This document shows, one piece after another, positions 47,939 to 61,446 of a DNA stretch of 64,000 nucleotides. The notes beneath the pieces were generated by a model, which saw only the letters and a program-made list of their open reading frames with translations, made no database searches and had not been told where the DNA came from. The DNA comes from Rostratula benghalensis. Lineage: Eukaryota; Chordata; Aves; Charadriiformes; Rostratulidae. Where the stretch lies: assembly GCA_013399305.1 (NCBI GenBank), contig VXAI01000013.1:1427056-1491055 (forward strand), in the 5' to 3' direction. The position numbers were made by a program, and so were the translations under genes. Numbering within the stretch: the stretch's first letter is position 1; each line of letters begins with the position of its first letter.

Positions 47939-49861
47939 TAAGTTTCTTCAAAGAAGCAGTCCACTCTTAGAGGTAGGACTCAATTTTTTTCATTAAAAAT
48001 AAAAAGGAATTTGCAAACAGTGAAGTCTGCTGCTATCGATCCTAAATGCATTTCAAATGTTCAGCTCTAGACTTCAACTTAAAAGTTTTTACTGACATAT
48101 CTATCATGGCATATAACACACATTACCCTTTTAAAAAGAACAAAATGCTAACAGAAACCTGTAAACTAGGAAGAAAAGAAAAGTAAGCCAAAGAAGACCA
48201 GCTTGACGTGTTTTCACAAGTTTCTTACTTCCCTGAAAATTGTATTTACCAGGGAAAGTTTCAACCTTTTTTTCAACAGTAGCAGCTTGTTCTTAAAAAA
48301 AACCTTTCACTGACTATCTACATCAAGCAAGTTAGGATCTTGTTGCCCATACCAAATTAATGGAAGCAGGAAAAGTTCACAGAAAGGAAAAGACAGCAGA
48401 AGTTCAAAAAAAACGATAGAGGAACACAACTCAGCATAGTTCAAGGAGCAACAAGCTCCATGAATGAGCAAAATGCTACCCCAGAATACAGAACTGTGCG
48501 TTTCAGACTGTAACCACATCTCGTGTACTACTGAAACAAAAAATGAAGTAGCAGAACTTGCATAAAATGTTTCTAAAGCAACTAGAAATTCATTATGCAG
48601 AGGCTTGATGCAAAACCAAGCATAACCAAATGTAAGATGAAGTGCTGCATTAAAACCACAGCTGAAGAGCTGAGAAGTAATGAAAACAGTTAGATAATGT
48701 CAACCACTAAAACAAGTGGGAGCATTCAAAAAACAACTGCACACAGTGCACCAGCACGTACACAGCACTACTTAGGTTCATTTTACCAAGCAAGGACCAA
48801 TCAAGTCCTGACTTGTGCACTTACCCAACACCAGTGACGTTAAGTCTTCACTAAAATATATGTATTAAAGAGAAAAAAAAAACCACAGCATATTTTATTC
48901 AAACTACGTAAATATATAAAAATAAGTAAAACATTTATTTTGTACGCTTTACTTCTCCAAGGAAGATTAGACTGGCTTTTGGGGAAGGGAAGAGGATGAA
49001 AATGGAACATTCTTAACTAATCTGCTCTCACAGAGCATGTTCTGGGAATAATAATGCTGGGACTGGTAAAAATCTGCGACCAATTTGTGTCACATATACT
49101 ACAACATGTACAACTTTATAACTTACGGAAATGGGGCAATATATTGAATGAAGAGCATAGTTTCATATATGTCAAAGACTTCCTCCAACAGTGTTCATAA
49201 TTTTTTTTTGTTTTAAGGATGGCTGGTGTCTCCAACATGATCCAAAATAATTACTTCAAATGTAATTGTCTTTCTGCGTTCCAAAATGATCATTTAATTC
49301 AATTCCATTCCATGTTGAGGATAACAGAAAATAATTAGGATCCAAAGAGATAAATACCCAGCATGATATTAGTTAATATGAGAACCTGGAAGACAGTGAA
49401 AAAGCCATTAAGTCTCTCTGAAAGGAAATAGAGCTTTCAAATAAATAAGCCACTCTTACAGCAGTAGCCAGAGACAGTGAGAATGATACAAGCGTTCCAC
49501 GTATTCTAACACTAATACTCAGCTAAAGTTTCAAAAGGGGCAAAACTAGACCAAAAGCTTCACTTTGATTCAGTCCTTTCCTGAAAAAGGAAATATATTC
49601 AAGTAATTGAAAGCACAGAATAAAACCTCCATGTGCCATGTTTTTGAAAAGTACGTACAAACCCCTCCAGTAAGAGTAAGATGGAGGATGACCCTAATTA
49701 AAGAGGATTTACATATACAGGTATGCAAACAGAATAAAGAAATGCTTTAAGGTAATAAATAATCAGAAGTTACTGTATTCTTACGTACTGAAACCTTGAA
49801 AAAGGGCGTATTGCAGCCACAGGACGACATCCATAAAGTTTTTAAAAAGTGAACCTTAGAG

Positions 49862-49902
49862 TAACCCTATAAATGTCTACTATAACCCTATAAATGTCTA
49901 CT
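49862..49902. repeat. 21-bp tandem duplication
   Basis: The unit TAACCCTATAAATGTCTACT(A) occurs twice back to back with no mismatches over 20 nt, in the large BRD1 intron. Confidence 0.9.
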
Positions 49903-52346
49903 TCCAACAGTAAATTCTGGAGTGCAGCAAGATATTAGACACAACCCTTCCTTTCAGAGTACACAAATGAATATCTGAACACTTACATTTCCTAGAACAG
50001 TCTTCAGTATGCAGACAAAATGGGAGCCAGTTACTCACAAAGATGATCCAAGTTCGGTGTGAGGAGCCCCCTTGGAAATAAAGCTTTTAAAACTTGCTTA
50101 AAATTTGGTCATGGCCAAAGACAGCAAAGAGAGCTCAGTGTGAGCCCATGACATGGCACCTACACTCTAAAACAGCAGCAGCTTTCAAGATCCTAAACAG
50201 AAAAATTTCATCTTTGTTGCTTTAAGTAACACATAATGAATGCAGTTTGGTGGCTCACAGAACAAAGTGCAGTCTGTTTCCAAAGAATTGCTACAGAATT
50301 CATCCTGTAACCACTAATTTTCTTCAAAACCTGGGAATAAGAAGAATCTCTGGCTAATCAGATGAGAGGCTGCTAAACCATCTGAATTGCACCACAGAAA
50401 GGAAAACTAATCAACATTTAGTAACTACAGCTTCCAGAAGATAAAGATTTTCTGTTGCTCTGAACTACAACAATAGGATCACTGTATCGCAGAATGCTTG
50501 TTCAAGACATTTTAAAATACACAACTGTAAGGCAAAACCAGTGGAGAAGTCTGAAAAAATTCCAGAAAAATCTGCAAGAAAACAAAAAAGCATACAAGCA
50601 AAATGTTTCTCTAACAACAAACCCTCTAACAACATCTTCTCGAGAGTATCAGCAGTTCCAGTGGTAAAGGCAGTAGTAGTTTAGTACAAAATGTCACTAA
50701 AAGAGCAAGCACAAACTTGATTTGAAACTGGCTTTACACATTGTATTATTTAGTTCTAGTTTATGTGATTTATGACATGTAAAACACACACAGATGATTG
50801 GAAAATACAAGATCTAAGTGCCCGAATCACACATAGATCAGTGGTATGTCAATCAGGATCCAAGAAATAAATGACTATAGAAAGTCAGAAATATTTAGGA
50901 TCATTCATTTCTAATTCTCTTGGCAGAGATTATTCATGGGGATTTAAGAGCAGAATATTTTTTCTGAATTATGCAGTAATGCAAACAGTAAAGATTCTTT
51001 AGAAAAAAAAATACTTTCTTACACATTTTTCATTTGAAGATTTCTATTCTCTCACCTACCAAATCCTGATATAAATTAAAAGAAAAAAAATTTAAGAGTT
51101 ATTAAAAGTGTAAATCAATAAAAAATATTTTAGTTTTCAACTTATATAATGAAAAAGCATGAGAACTATCTACCAATATATTGCATCAATATCCTAGTGC
51201 CTAGCATTCTTTCAGAGCAGCACAGTGGGACCTTTTCCATTTCCTAAATGGACCTAATTCTTTTTCTTAAATTACTATCTAAAGGATTTTATACAGAGCT
51301 TTCACCAACTTTTTTTTTTTTCCTTTGAAAGTGTTTCCCTGTAATTGTGAGAAAACAATTGCTGGGCATGGCATCCAAAGAGAAGGAAACAGATGGACAG
51401 GTGAACCTCAGAGCTCGCTGACGTAAACACGTCCAGCAATTCTACTCTATTAAAAAGGAAACAAATCATATACCATTTATGCCTTTTACAGCTATTTAGA
51501 AAATCAGTTCTTAATTCGTGCCTCATTCTAAGACAGGGAACAGAAACTGAAGTTGCTACCTGAGAGAAAGATAAAGGCAGAAATGTTTACCAGAAATCTG
51601 CCACTCCTAAGACAGCCTACAGGACAGCACAGTAAATAGCAAGTCCTTGAATTAACCCGTTACTTCATTAAGATACACAGCTGCATTTCTGGACCACATT
51701 TTCCAGGCCTGTTGTACTGTGTAAGGTATTTCACACAAGGAGATGAGAACTTCCTCTGATTCAGTATAGAAGATCCAGTGCTTACTGCAGGCAGAACAGC
51801 CTCCTCCTATGGCAGCTTGCACTGTCCCTGAGACAGGGCATGATCCGGATCCTTTTAGAGGCTGTAACATCACTCTAAAAATTTATCCCAGCCTAGCAAA
51901 AATTAATAGTACTTGCAATCCTAAAACGGTCTTCCTGGCTTCAATGAAAGGAGTTGCAAGCAACAAATCAAGATGTTCCACTGCTCATGCAGTCAATCTG
52001 ACAGAGCTTAAACCTCATCAAGTGAAGATAATCAAGGGCTACTGAACATCAACCCAGCTTTGCTATTTTTAGACAGCACTGAACACAAAGAGTTAAAATA
52101 AGGCTGACTTGCATACTTGCATCTTTGTATCTAATCATATGAATCTATGGTGCATTTTTCCCCTCAGACCTAAAATACTTTTATCTTCAAAAAACCCCAA
52201 TTTTTCTAGAACTTGGGAGTATTTTGCCATTCTTATGAGCTGAAGGTTAGTTCTCAACATCTGCTTTTGTCTCCAATGACACGTTAGAAAGTAATTTCTG
52301 AATGACAGCTGTATTGTTCCAGCTTTGGAGGTAGGGGAAAAGGAAT

Positions 52347-52359
52347 AAAAGAAGGAAAG

Positions 52360-52391
<32 letters not shown>

Positions 52392-52401
52392 GAAAAGGAA
52401 A
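52347..52401. repeat. 55-nt uninterrupted purine tract with A26
   Basis: Pure A/G on the plus strand, including 26 consecutive A at 52361-52386 and G-rich shoulders on both sides. In the BRD1 transcript it is a long polypyrimidine tract. Confidence 0.95.
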
Positions 52402-54729
52402 CAAGAGGAGCATTACCACCTTAATGCATCATGGCCTGAGAAAGCCCAATTGAGAGCATGACCAATGAACCCTGTTTTGGTAGGAACAACATAAAAGCAA
52501 CTTTATTTCATGTATTTTACTTGTTTTTGAGCAATACATGTTTCCTTGCACAAGTGAGATACCTTCCTATGTGTAGAATTCCCCCATGTACATCAAAAAC
52601 CCTACGTCTGGGTACTTCAATTGGAAACACAGAAGAGAGCTGTCAATTAAAAATGTCCCAAAATATTGTAATCCCAGGACTACCTAAAGGATTCTTAGTC
52701 AGATGTGTCACTTGATACCATTTTTCTTTGTCAAAATCTTACCAACACTACTCCACAACATGAACAGAAAAGCAAAGTGCAAGATTCAAATCCCTAAATT
52801 AGCCACAAGTTCCCGTATCAGTATCTCATTGTCTGCTTAACAGAGACAATGAGAAGAAAGTACAGCCACATTTTTGGAGGAAGCATATTGCTCACCACCA
52901 CCATTCCAGTTGAGAATCTCATTAACAATTATGTGCTTGCAATTACAAGGCATGTAAATTACACATAACTGGAAATGAGATAATAAATATACAGTAAACT
53001 GATTACATTTCAGTGGTGGTGTTCAAGTAGTCTACCTTAATTTCAAAGATGTTTACTAGGTTTTTCTGTTAACAACCAGGGCTGACCAAGCCTTCACTGG
53101 GCATCTGTGTTTACCATACACTAAGGCTGGTCGCCTCCTTCAACAAACAAGGAATGCACCATCCTATGGGATGTCCTCATGAAAGCAACAGCTGAAAAGT
53201 AGTTACCATAAAAATGGAAGTTGTAAGACTATACCTTATTAAGTAATGATACAACATCTGTTATGTTCTGAAAGACAAGATGGTTAGCTTTAAATTCCCA
53301 TCTCCTTATACTGGCTAACAATTAGGTCAACCTAACAGTGATAAGCTGTACAATTTCTATAAACTTGAGAAATTACAAAAAGCAAACAAACCAACCTTTA
53401 CCAGTACGAAGTGTCCTTTCTGACATACCTCATGACAAAAAATAGAATCAGTGCTATTAATGCAATTTATTGCAACAGTTCCTCTCATGATCTAGCTACA
53501 AACAGAACTTTATCTCGAGGAATAAACTGAATGGTAGTTTCATGTAGAATGACAGTGAGCTAATTAAGCCACAAGAAAACTAATCAGTTAAGAGTCTTCT
53601 GCATATCCCAGATTTACAGGATTAAATTTTCTTTTCCTATATCAGATGGAAATACTGCTCTAACTAGTGGTAGATTCATCACAGATTACATTCATAATGT
53701 TAATTCATCAACATTGTGATTATTCCTAACATTGTGAATGCTAGAGGAAAAAAAAATTAGTAATTTCAGCTTTAAAAGCCTAACACTACATTTTTGCATA
53801 CCATGAGCAGACTGCCAGTTCCCAGACAGCAGAAATGCCTACACAATCTTTTCCATCTGAAAAGTACAAACAAGCATAGACATTTATGCAAAATCCCAGT
53901 TCAAGTGTCATCTCTGCTGTATCACTTCTTTATTTCAATTCTACTTGGCTCAAGGATCTCTACTTCCTAATTGGCATTTCCAGGCAAAAAGGAGATCTTA
54001 GATGTCCAAGTTCTGACTTGAAAGTGTGAAACTTTTGATTCCCAGGAGGTTTTGATAAAGAAACCCAACAACTCAGAGAATAGGTTTTTTCTTTGATAGC
54101 ATATTGTGTAACTGCCACAAATTATTTTCTAAACAAAGTTTCTGTCATGGAAAGGGGTCTTAAGGACACAGACTCCCTTTTACTTCAAACTCTTAATTTT
54201 GCTTGCAGTGCTGCCTCAGCAGAAACTTAAACAGTCATCTTCCGTCCGACTTCTTAAAAACCATTTTGAACCTCTGTTTTTGTAGAGCTCTTAAGTCTAG
54301 CACTCTATGATAACAGTATACTCTGCCCCGTCTAAATACTTGTGGAAGATTTTTGGTTTAGAAAAACATATAAGCACACAAAAAACTATGTAATGAAGCA
54401 AACAATCAGTCCTGAATTTTGAAAAGTTTGCTCTGTCAGAACAGAAAAAGCTAGAAATGTATCACAAACGGAGGATTAAGAATTTACTGTTTATGGATTT
54501 ACAATTTAGTATGCTTCCTTTTCTACTTTGGGTGACTATAAGACATTGTATAGGACAAAAGAAGACTTAACCTGCTGGCTTAAGTAGTAATCCAGAAATC
54601 AGAATTACATCTCAGGATGGAAGGGTCCAGAAAGCACATATGATACAGTAATAGAGTACAATACTATCATAACTACTCTTAATGGAGGACTTCCTTCTCT
54701 GCATCTAACTACATAAACTGTTTTCATCT

Positions 54730-54798
54730 AGGGGGAAAAAAAAGGAAAAAAAAAAAAAACAAAACCCCCCCAAACCAACCAACCCCCACACAAACCAT
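54730..54798. repeat. A-rich then C-run tract (intronic)
   Basis: A-runs followed by AAAACCCCCCCAAACCAACC and AACCCCCACAC. Confidence 0.85.
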
Positions 54799-54971
54799 TT
54801 CTGAGATATATTCACCTTGCAGTGAATCATACTGTGGGAACTGTCTCCTCTCTCCACTCACAGTAAGAGTTTTTTGGACTTCCAGGTTCAGTGCCCAAAG
54901 CTAGCATTGCAGTCTTTGCATTCATTTTGATGATCGCTCATCTCTTAAATCAGACCTGTAGGCGAGTACGT

Positions 54972-55037
54972 GGGGGGCTGGACCAGATGACCTTTAAAGG
55001 TCGCTTCCAACCCACTCCATTCTACCATCCTATGATG
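54972..55037 (+). mobile_element. CR1 LINE 3' end, in BRD1 intron
   Basis: Very short CR1 tail: GGGGGGCTGGACCAGATGAC, CTTTAAAGGTCGCTTCCAAC and CATTCTACCATCCTATGATG. Confidence 0.8.
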
Positions 55038-56436
55038 TTACCAACAGGTGAAATATAATGGTCATCTAATCAGCTCTGGTACCACAGGTGCCTGATAAAA
55101 GGGACTTCGTAATATTCAAGCCTGTGAATTTGAAGGTAGATCATCTATACTCAGTCTCAACACCGTGACAAGTGTGTTCTTAATTTAAAAGCATGGTGTG
55201 GATCTCTAAATTAATTTTATTACCTTCAATAAATCCAGTTCTCTGTTTACCACCACACAGAAAAGTTAGTGTTAAATGCCACAGATAAAGCACATGGGGG
55301 ACCATGATATTTTATTTTTAGAAAGCCAAATCTGGGCCAAGAAGTGAGCTAAGCATTCAAAAAGAAACCTGAAGTGCCAAAATACAGTAAAAAGCTCCAG
55401 AATCCCTACAGCATCAAGAAAAACAGAAGGACATCTTGATTATTTTATTACCACAGAATATCCAGTTATAATGAGCTTAGAAAAGACAGCAATTGTAAAT
55501 AGGGTACTAATAATTAATATTGTAAAAAGAACCCAAAAGATAACACTTTTAAAGAAATTAACAGGCTTGAGACCTAAGAAAAATATCTAAAATATCAATG
55601 TGCATTGCAACATGTGCATGCTCTACAAGCCTTGAAAAAGCCAACACTCCCATTTATCTAGTCATTCATCAAGCCTTGTCTTCATTGCTCAAAATTATCT
55701 CTATTCTAACATAAATCAAGAAATAAGCAAATGATTTTTAATGGTGAGGAAGTTAATACTATGTCTTTTTAGATAAAATAAAACCAAAAGGAACTTTGAC
55801 TCTCATACATATCATTGCAATTGCTGACTGGTATAAAACAGCTTCCTTCCTCCTCTTTCCCACTTACACACTTATCTTATTCCACATGTATTACCAAAAT
55901 CTTCTCCTGTTTCTTAAAATTTTCCCAGAAATCAAACTGACAAAAAATTTAGGGCTGCCAGAATTCCTGTCTAAAGCTTGAGCAGCCCAAACACTGACAA
56001 AGAAACGCAGCATTCAGGTTTTCTAAAAATTTCTCTCCTTTATTTGCCTGATTTTCTTAGCAAAAGGCCAAGGTTTCTCAGTGACCTACCATCCTATTAA
56101 AAACACAACCAACCAACCACAACAAAACCTAACACAGCAAGCAAACAAAAAAAGCCAAACACTTGTCCAAACCCAGCAGAAACTCCCTCCCAATAATTTT
56201 AGTAGTGTTCTAATCAAGCTTCACTTTCTCAGCCTTTTTGGTTCTTAAGGGCTGCTGGGCAGCCCGGTTTTACCCTGAAAGCTCAGCAGTAGAGCTCCTG
56301 CAGTTAACAGCTCCTCCTGTTAAATCCTGACAGATTTAACAAGCCAGGGGACAATTCCTTTTAGGCTATCACAGTCTCCAATGCTTTGTTTCTTTGCAAG
56401 TACACCCTAAACTGTTTTTGTTTTGAAACTTCTTGA

Positions 56437-56453
56437 AGGCAGGCAGGCAGGCA
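56437..56453. repeat. (AGGC)4 microsatellite
   Basis: AAGGCAGGCAGGCAGGC, four units, intronic. Confidence 0.9.
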
Positions 56454-56641
56454 GCTGAAGTTTCTGGACATTGTTAAGTGGGTTAAATAACTAAATTTCG
56501 TCTCAGATTGTACAGGAAACAGTCACTACACATCTATAGAAAAAAAAAAAACAAACCCAGAAAGAACAGTTTGAATTTAAGGTATAAGGACTCTGGATCT
56601 GTCAGCAGAATTAATCAAATTACTGTGTTTTACTCATGAGT

Positions 56642-56653
56642 ATATGTGTGTGA

Positions 56654-56698
<45 letters not shown>

Positions 56699-56703
56699 TA
56701 TAT
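56642..56703. repeat. Compound (TA)n(CA)n microsatellite
   Basis: Alternating purine-pyrimidine sequence of about 60 nt: TGTGTG, TATATATA, ten-plus TA units, ACACACACACACACA and TATATA. It is probably polymorphic and able to adopt Z-DNA or cruciform structure. Confidence 0.95.
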
Positions 56704-59700
56704 AAAAAGACTATAATTCCTGCCTGTGTTAACCAGATGAGTAATTACACCAATTTGTTTCTCCACTGAGCAACCTCTAGTTCACTTTCTCATTTACTTA
56801 GAGGATCTAAGTTATCTTCTTAGATATGCATGTTTTATTTTCACTTCTTCCATTTAGAGAATGGTAACTGAACACTGCACATATAAAGCTTGACTTTTCA
56901 TTAAATTGGCATGTGCTCTGGAGAGCCAAAGATATTTTAGAAATCAAGGACTGAAGGAATTAAAAATAATAACCAGTTTCTCATTTTCTCCCAAATATAA
57001 TCTCCCCCCCTTATCACACCAAATAAAATTAAGTAGAAGTGGTCATTGCTACAGCATTAAATTAGATCAAATGCAAATGGAATTCATGGGCAGGTTACTT
57101 GCAGACACTTCGTAAGTGCTGTCAAACATTTTTGAGCAACCCACCATTTACTAATTTAGATTTAGTAAGATTTACATTTGTTGTACACTGAGAACTGCAG
57201 GCAAAGTCTATATTAAGAAATCACAAGTTGCCCCACCCCTCAAAAAACACTGTGCTTTTTACTGTGTTAAATACTATAATTCAGTGCTACATATTCTAAC
57301 TATTTGTTTACATCCATTTCAGTGCCTTGAGAAAATCTGGAAGATCATGCTGGAAGAAAGAATAATATCGAGTAAATTATGTATTTCACTGAAATATTCG
57401 ATTATTGCTATTTAGCCATGAAATAATAGAAAACCAACATACTGCACTATTATAATCAATATTTGCAATCCTAGTTCTGTAATGTGGCTGCTGCAGCACA
57501 GTACATTCTTTTATTTTAGTTGCTAATTAAAATAGAGGGTACCAATGCAGTAACTGCCAGTTATGCTCCTAAATTTATGAAAGCTTAAAGGTGACTGATA
57601 AAACCAAAAACAAAAGTAAAATTTAATCTGAATCTAATTAGCATTTCATGCTGCCCTAATGTTATCTTAAAACAGTCACTGGTTCCAGTTTATTTTACTT
57701 ACATAAAACTGATAGAGTCAAATTTTTAGATGACTGGTAAAAATCTAACTTCTATCCATTAATCAGCTTTACTTCTCTCGGATGTAATAACTGCACCAAT
57801 GAATTTCCTGATTAAAAGGATTCATCTTTGTAACAAAAGAGAAAGAATACAATGCCTATTCTGAAAAGTTCCCTGAATTTGTTGCAGTTAAGATTCGTTA
57901 TGCCTGAATTTGAGGGATCATACATCAGTCTCTGAGGAGACCAAAATTTCCTAAGTAAAAACAACCTATCATCTTTTTGAAATTGCTAGGTGCTATATAT
58001 AAAGCAAAACCAAGAGACATCAAGTATGTAGGAAATTTTTAAGCACATCCCTGTGCTACGTAGTTGTCAGGTTCCACATTGTGACTGTATGCTATATATG
58101 GAAGTGATAATGCCCTAGGAGAACCCTAAGAAATTAAAATTTAAGGTTACATTATACCTTTGCTTTATATTTTTTTAAGAAAGGATTCACATATAAAGGG
58201 AGGTCAGAATATTAGAGAGATCTGCTTTCAGTCTGCTTTGAAGGTTAAATGATGTTGTACAATAATGTCCTATTTCTGGAAAAAAGCTACTATTGCAGTA
58301 ATTACTTTGTGTATGAAAACCAACAACATATGGGACACCATACTTACAAAGCAGCATGCCATGGAGTCTCTATTTGTCTTTATTGAAACTAATTGGCAAG
58401 CCCACCGACCCCAAATGTAACTCAAGAGAGCATAATAGAAGGCAGACTACGAGAATAACAAACACCAAAATAGGTGTGGTTTTACTTAACTGGGTAAGCT
58501 TTAGAGTTTTCTTTTGAACTTCTTCATGTAGAAGTGACAGGAAAGGAAACTAAGTGATGCTAAAAGAAACTAAGTAAGATGAGGGACAAAACAACAAGGC
58601 ATCTGTAAATAATGGCAAACCCCCTACATTGGTTATGGATAGTTAAGGAAGGAAAAAGATGGGACAGTGCAGCTCTCCATCACTTAGAAATGTCAATGCT
58701 TTGCATATTAAGCAAAGTCCTTTTTAATAACTTTTTTTCCTATATTCACTAGAAATGAAGACATTTAATATTCATACCAGTCCAAGAAAACTGAGAAATA
58801 ATAATTCATTTTCAACTACAGTGATTGCTCATGAAGCAGCTAACTCCCAAGAACACATGCAAGAGGCATAAACCACACCTTTTCTATCATAGTATGTCTG
58901 TGCAGGGAAAGAGTCGCATCTGCTGAATTCTTCTGAATAAAAAGATTTTACACTAGGAGCATGAAATTAAGATTTTTGAAAAAAAAAAAAAAAAAACACA
59001 ACCCTCCAACATTACTGTACACCTCACCTCATTTACTTTTAGCAGAATACACACATCTGCACAAAACGACACCTGCTTGCATATACAAAAGAAAAACGAC
59101 TCAACTGGTTTTAAATCTTGAAAGGCATTTGAGGTTTGTGCTGGTTTCCTGCTGAATCGTGGCTCAAAATAGCTGCCAATTGCAAATTGCTTAAAAAAGC
59201 GCAGAGACAGAAGCTTGAAAATAACATGAGGAATCAAATCTCGAGCATGAAAGCAAAATGTTTGGTTGCAAATGGAAATAGAATCATAGAAATAAGATCC
59301 GATAAGCCGGCACACCCGCATGAACCATATATGTTTTAAAAAATATGTACTATTAAAGAATAACTAGAATACCTTCAGGTGAATTTGTCTAAAACATTTC
59401 ATTTCATATACAGCCTCTCCTTGAGCAAGCAAATAAAAATTATAAATGCCTCCCAAGTATTAGTTCTACAAAATGTAATTCTGTGCATATCTTTATTAGC
59501 TTCAGGAAGAGAATTTAATTTTAAAATTTAAAAAAAAATGTTTTTAATGTTTTGGCTTTTATTCCTGTTACTAGCCTACATATTACATTAAAGAAAAAAA
59601 AACAAACCCTAGAAATTCTGAAATGGGAAGAGTACTAAAATTAGAAGAAACTATCTGTAATTGTTTGGGTTTAATTTTTTTGTTTTGTTTTGAAGATAAT

Positions 59701-60299
59701 CAAAAGCATATTTTCTCCACATGAACCTAACCCCACAGAGAGAAAAGTAAAAAATGTGGCAGATTTAAAATGTATTGAGAAATCTGAGGGGGGTGGAGGA
59801 GGATGGGGGTTTTTTGTTTGTTTGTCAAGAGTTAAATTAATTTTCCCATATAATAAAAACATCTTTTCCCCAAAGAAGCAAAGATAAAAATTGCCATAAA
59901 TTAGTACTAATTCCTGTTACGATCCAGAATGAAGTGATTCACTACATGTGATAAAACGTGATCTGTGTAAGGGTACATAACAGAATTATCTAGATTAAAG
60001 ACTGGTAAATTGGAATATTTGGGAACCAAAGCTTTTGATATCATTAATGAAGTTTAATGCATTTCTATCATCACACTACTTTCACATGATTCTACTTCAG
60101 AACTAAAGTACAAGACAAAATCTACATGTTTTTCCAAAGCTATCCTGAACAGGAATGGAAACTGGTGCTTTACAAAGAGGTAAAACAAAGAAGCAAAAAT
60201 ATCAAACACAACACTCCATGCACCCTTGTACCAAATCTTACTTATAATTTTCCCAAGTCATGACTCCAGCATTAATTTTCCTGCTCACTTGATCATTCC

Positions 60300-60432
60300 G
60301 GAAAAAAAATAATAATCCAACACATCCCAAACAAAATAAGCCTCCAAGCAAAAAAACCCAACCCAAACAACCAAACCAAAAAAACCCAAACAAAAAAGCA
60401 ACCAAATAACCCTGTCCCCCCAAAAAAACACA
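60300..60432. repeat. A/C-rich low-complexity tract (intronic)
   Basis: Over 130 nt of A-runs separated by CC and CCC with a final CCCCCC; T/G-rich on the BRD1 strand. The hydrophobic open frame on the minus strand (60238-60453) is just this repeat translated. Confidence 0.85.
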
Positions 60433-61446
60433 CAAGATGCTTTTGGAGCACATCTTCCCAATAAATGTTCAAATTAAATCCCTGTATGTTTCATTCAAAG
60501 ACACAAAAACCCCACATGCTTTCTTCATACCTGCATATGAGTTTATCAACTTGACAATGAATCCAAGTACTTATTTTCAAAGGCAGTATAAAAGTCAGAG
60601 CAATGGCCATAAATAACATTAAGGAAAACTACGTAATTTCCTTATGTTACTGTTCTTCCTCAAAGATGGTTTTTATCCAAAATTCTCCAATAAACAGAAA
60701 AACAGTTAGCTAAGAAAAGTGCTTCACGTCTTCAACTGTACTGCACCAATGTATCAAGATATCTTTTAAATTGTTCTTTACAGCAGAAGTCTCATTAAGA
60801 GCATAATCTTACACTTAGATTATTCAACTTTATTTAAAGCGCACAGACTCAAGAAAAGCAGCACAGGAGATGTCATTATACGCTGGGATTTTAAACACTT
60901 CCATGAAACACATAGGTATACAAAGTACCTCATACAGTCATTGGTTTCAAAATGTGAAACTATCCTTGGAGTAACACTCCAGCAAAATGAAGTCATACAT
61001 GGAATATGTATTTTCCATGTTCCTCCTAACAAGAGTTTTAGTTTTGGCACCATATTTCCATGTAATTTAACCGTGAATTTCCAAGAAAGCAGCTGATTTG
61101 CTATTCTTTTGATTTGCTATACTGTTTGAAACAAAAGTAAATAAAATATATCTGCGGGGGGAAACAAACAACAAACCAAACCCAAAACACATACCTACCC
61201 ATACATGTAACCTTGAAGATTCCATTGCTAAAGTGAAAACTGAAGAAGTAAAATGTGTTTCACTAAGTCTAACTGTAAAGGGCCAACACAAAAATGAATC
61301 AGTCTTTTCTGAACGGTAACTACATCTGATTAGTCAACTATGAGGAAAAACTATTCCAAGTGCTAAAATTAACATGTATGTCAAAAAATTAACAGGTATG
61401 TTAACTTTTGAGATGCATCCATTCAAGTAAGTTTTGTAACATTTAC

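Larger units (their letters stand above)
43595..61446 (-). other. BRD1: BRD1 17.85-kb intron
   Basis: This is bounded by the donor at 61446-61445 and the acceptor at 43596-43595. It contains a CR1 fragment of about 810 bp (47128-47938), a short CR1 3' end (54972-55037), a TA/CA microsatellite (56642-56703), a 55-nt purine run (52347-52401), a 21-bp tandem duplication (49862-49902) and several A/C-rich tracts. Open frames inside it are short and lack family similarity. I recognised no additional exon, although a cassette exon used by a longer BRD1 isoform could lie here. Confidence 0.85.

Noticed and set aside
60238..60453. Glycine/phenylalanine-rich minus-strand frame
   Set aside because: It is the translation of an A/C-rich simple repeat.
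61334..61446. Extension of the BRD1 frame past 61447 into the intron (KCYKTYLNG...)
   Set aside because: It begins exactly at a good GTAAAT donor and has no family similarity; the next exon at 43594 restores the expected LSNGFG sequence in phase.
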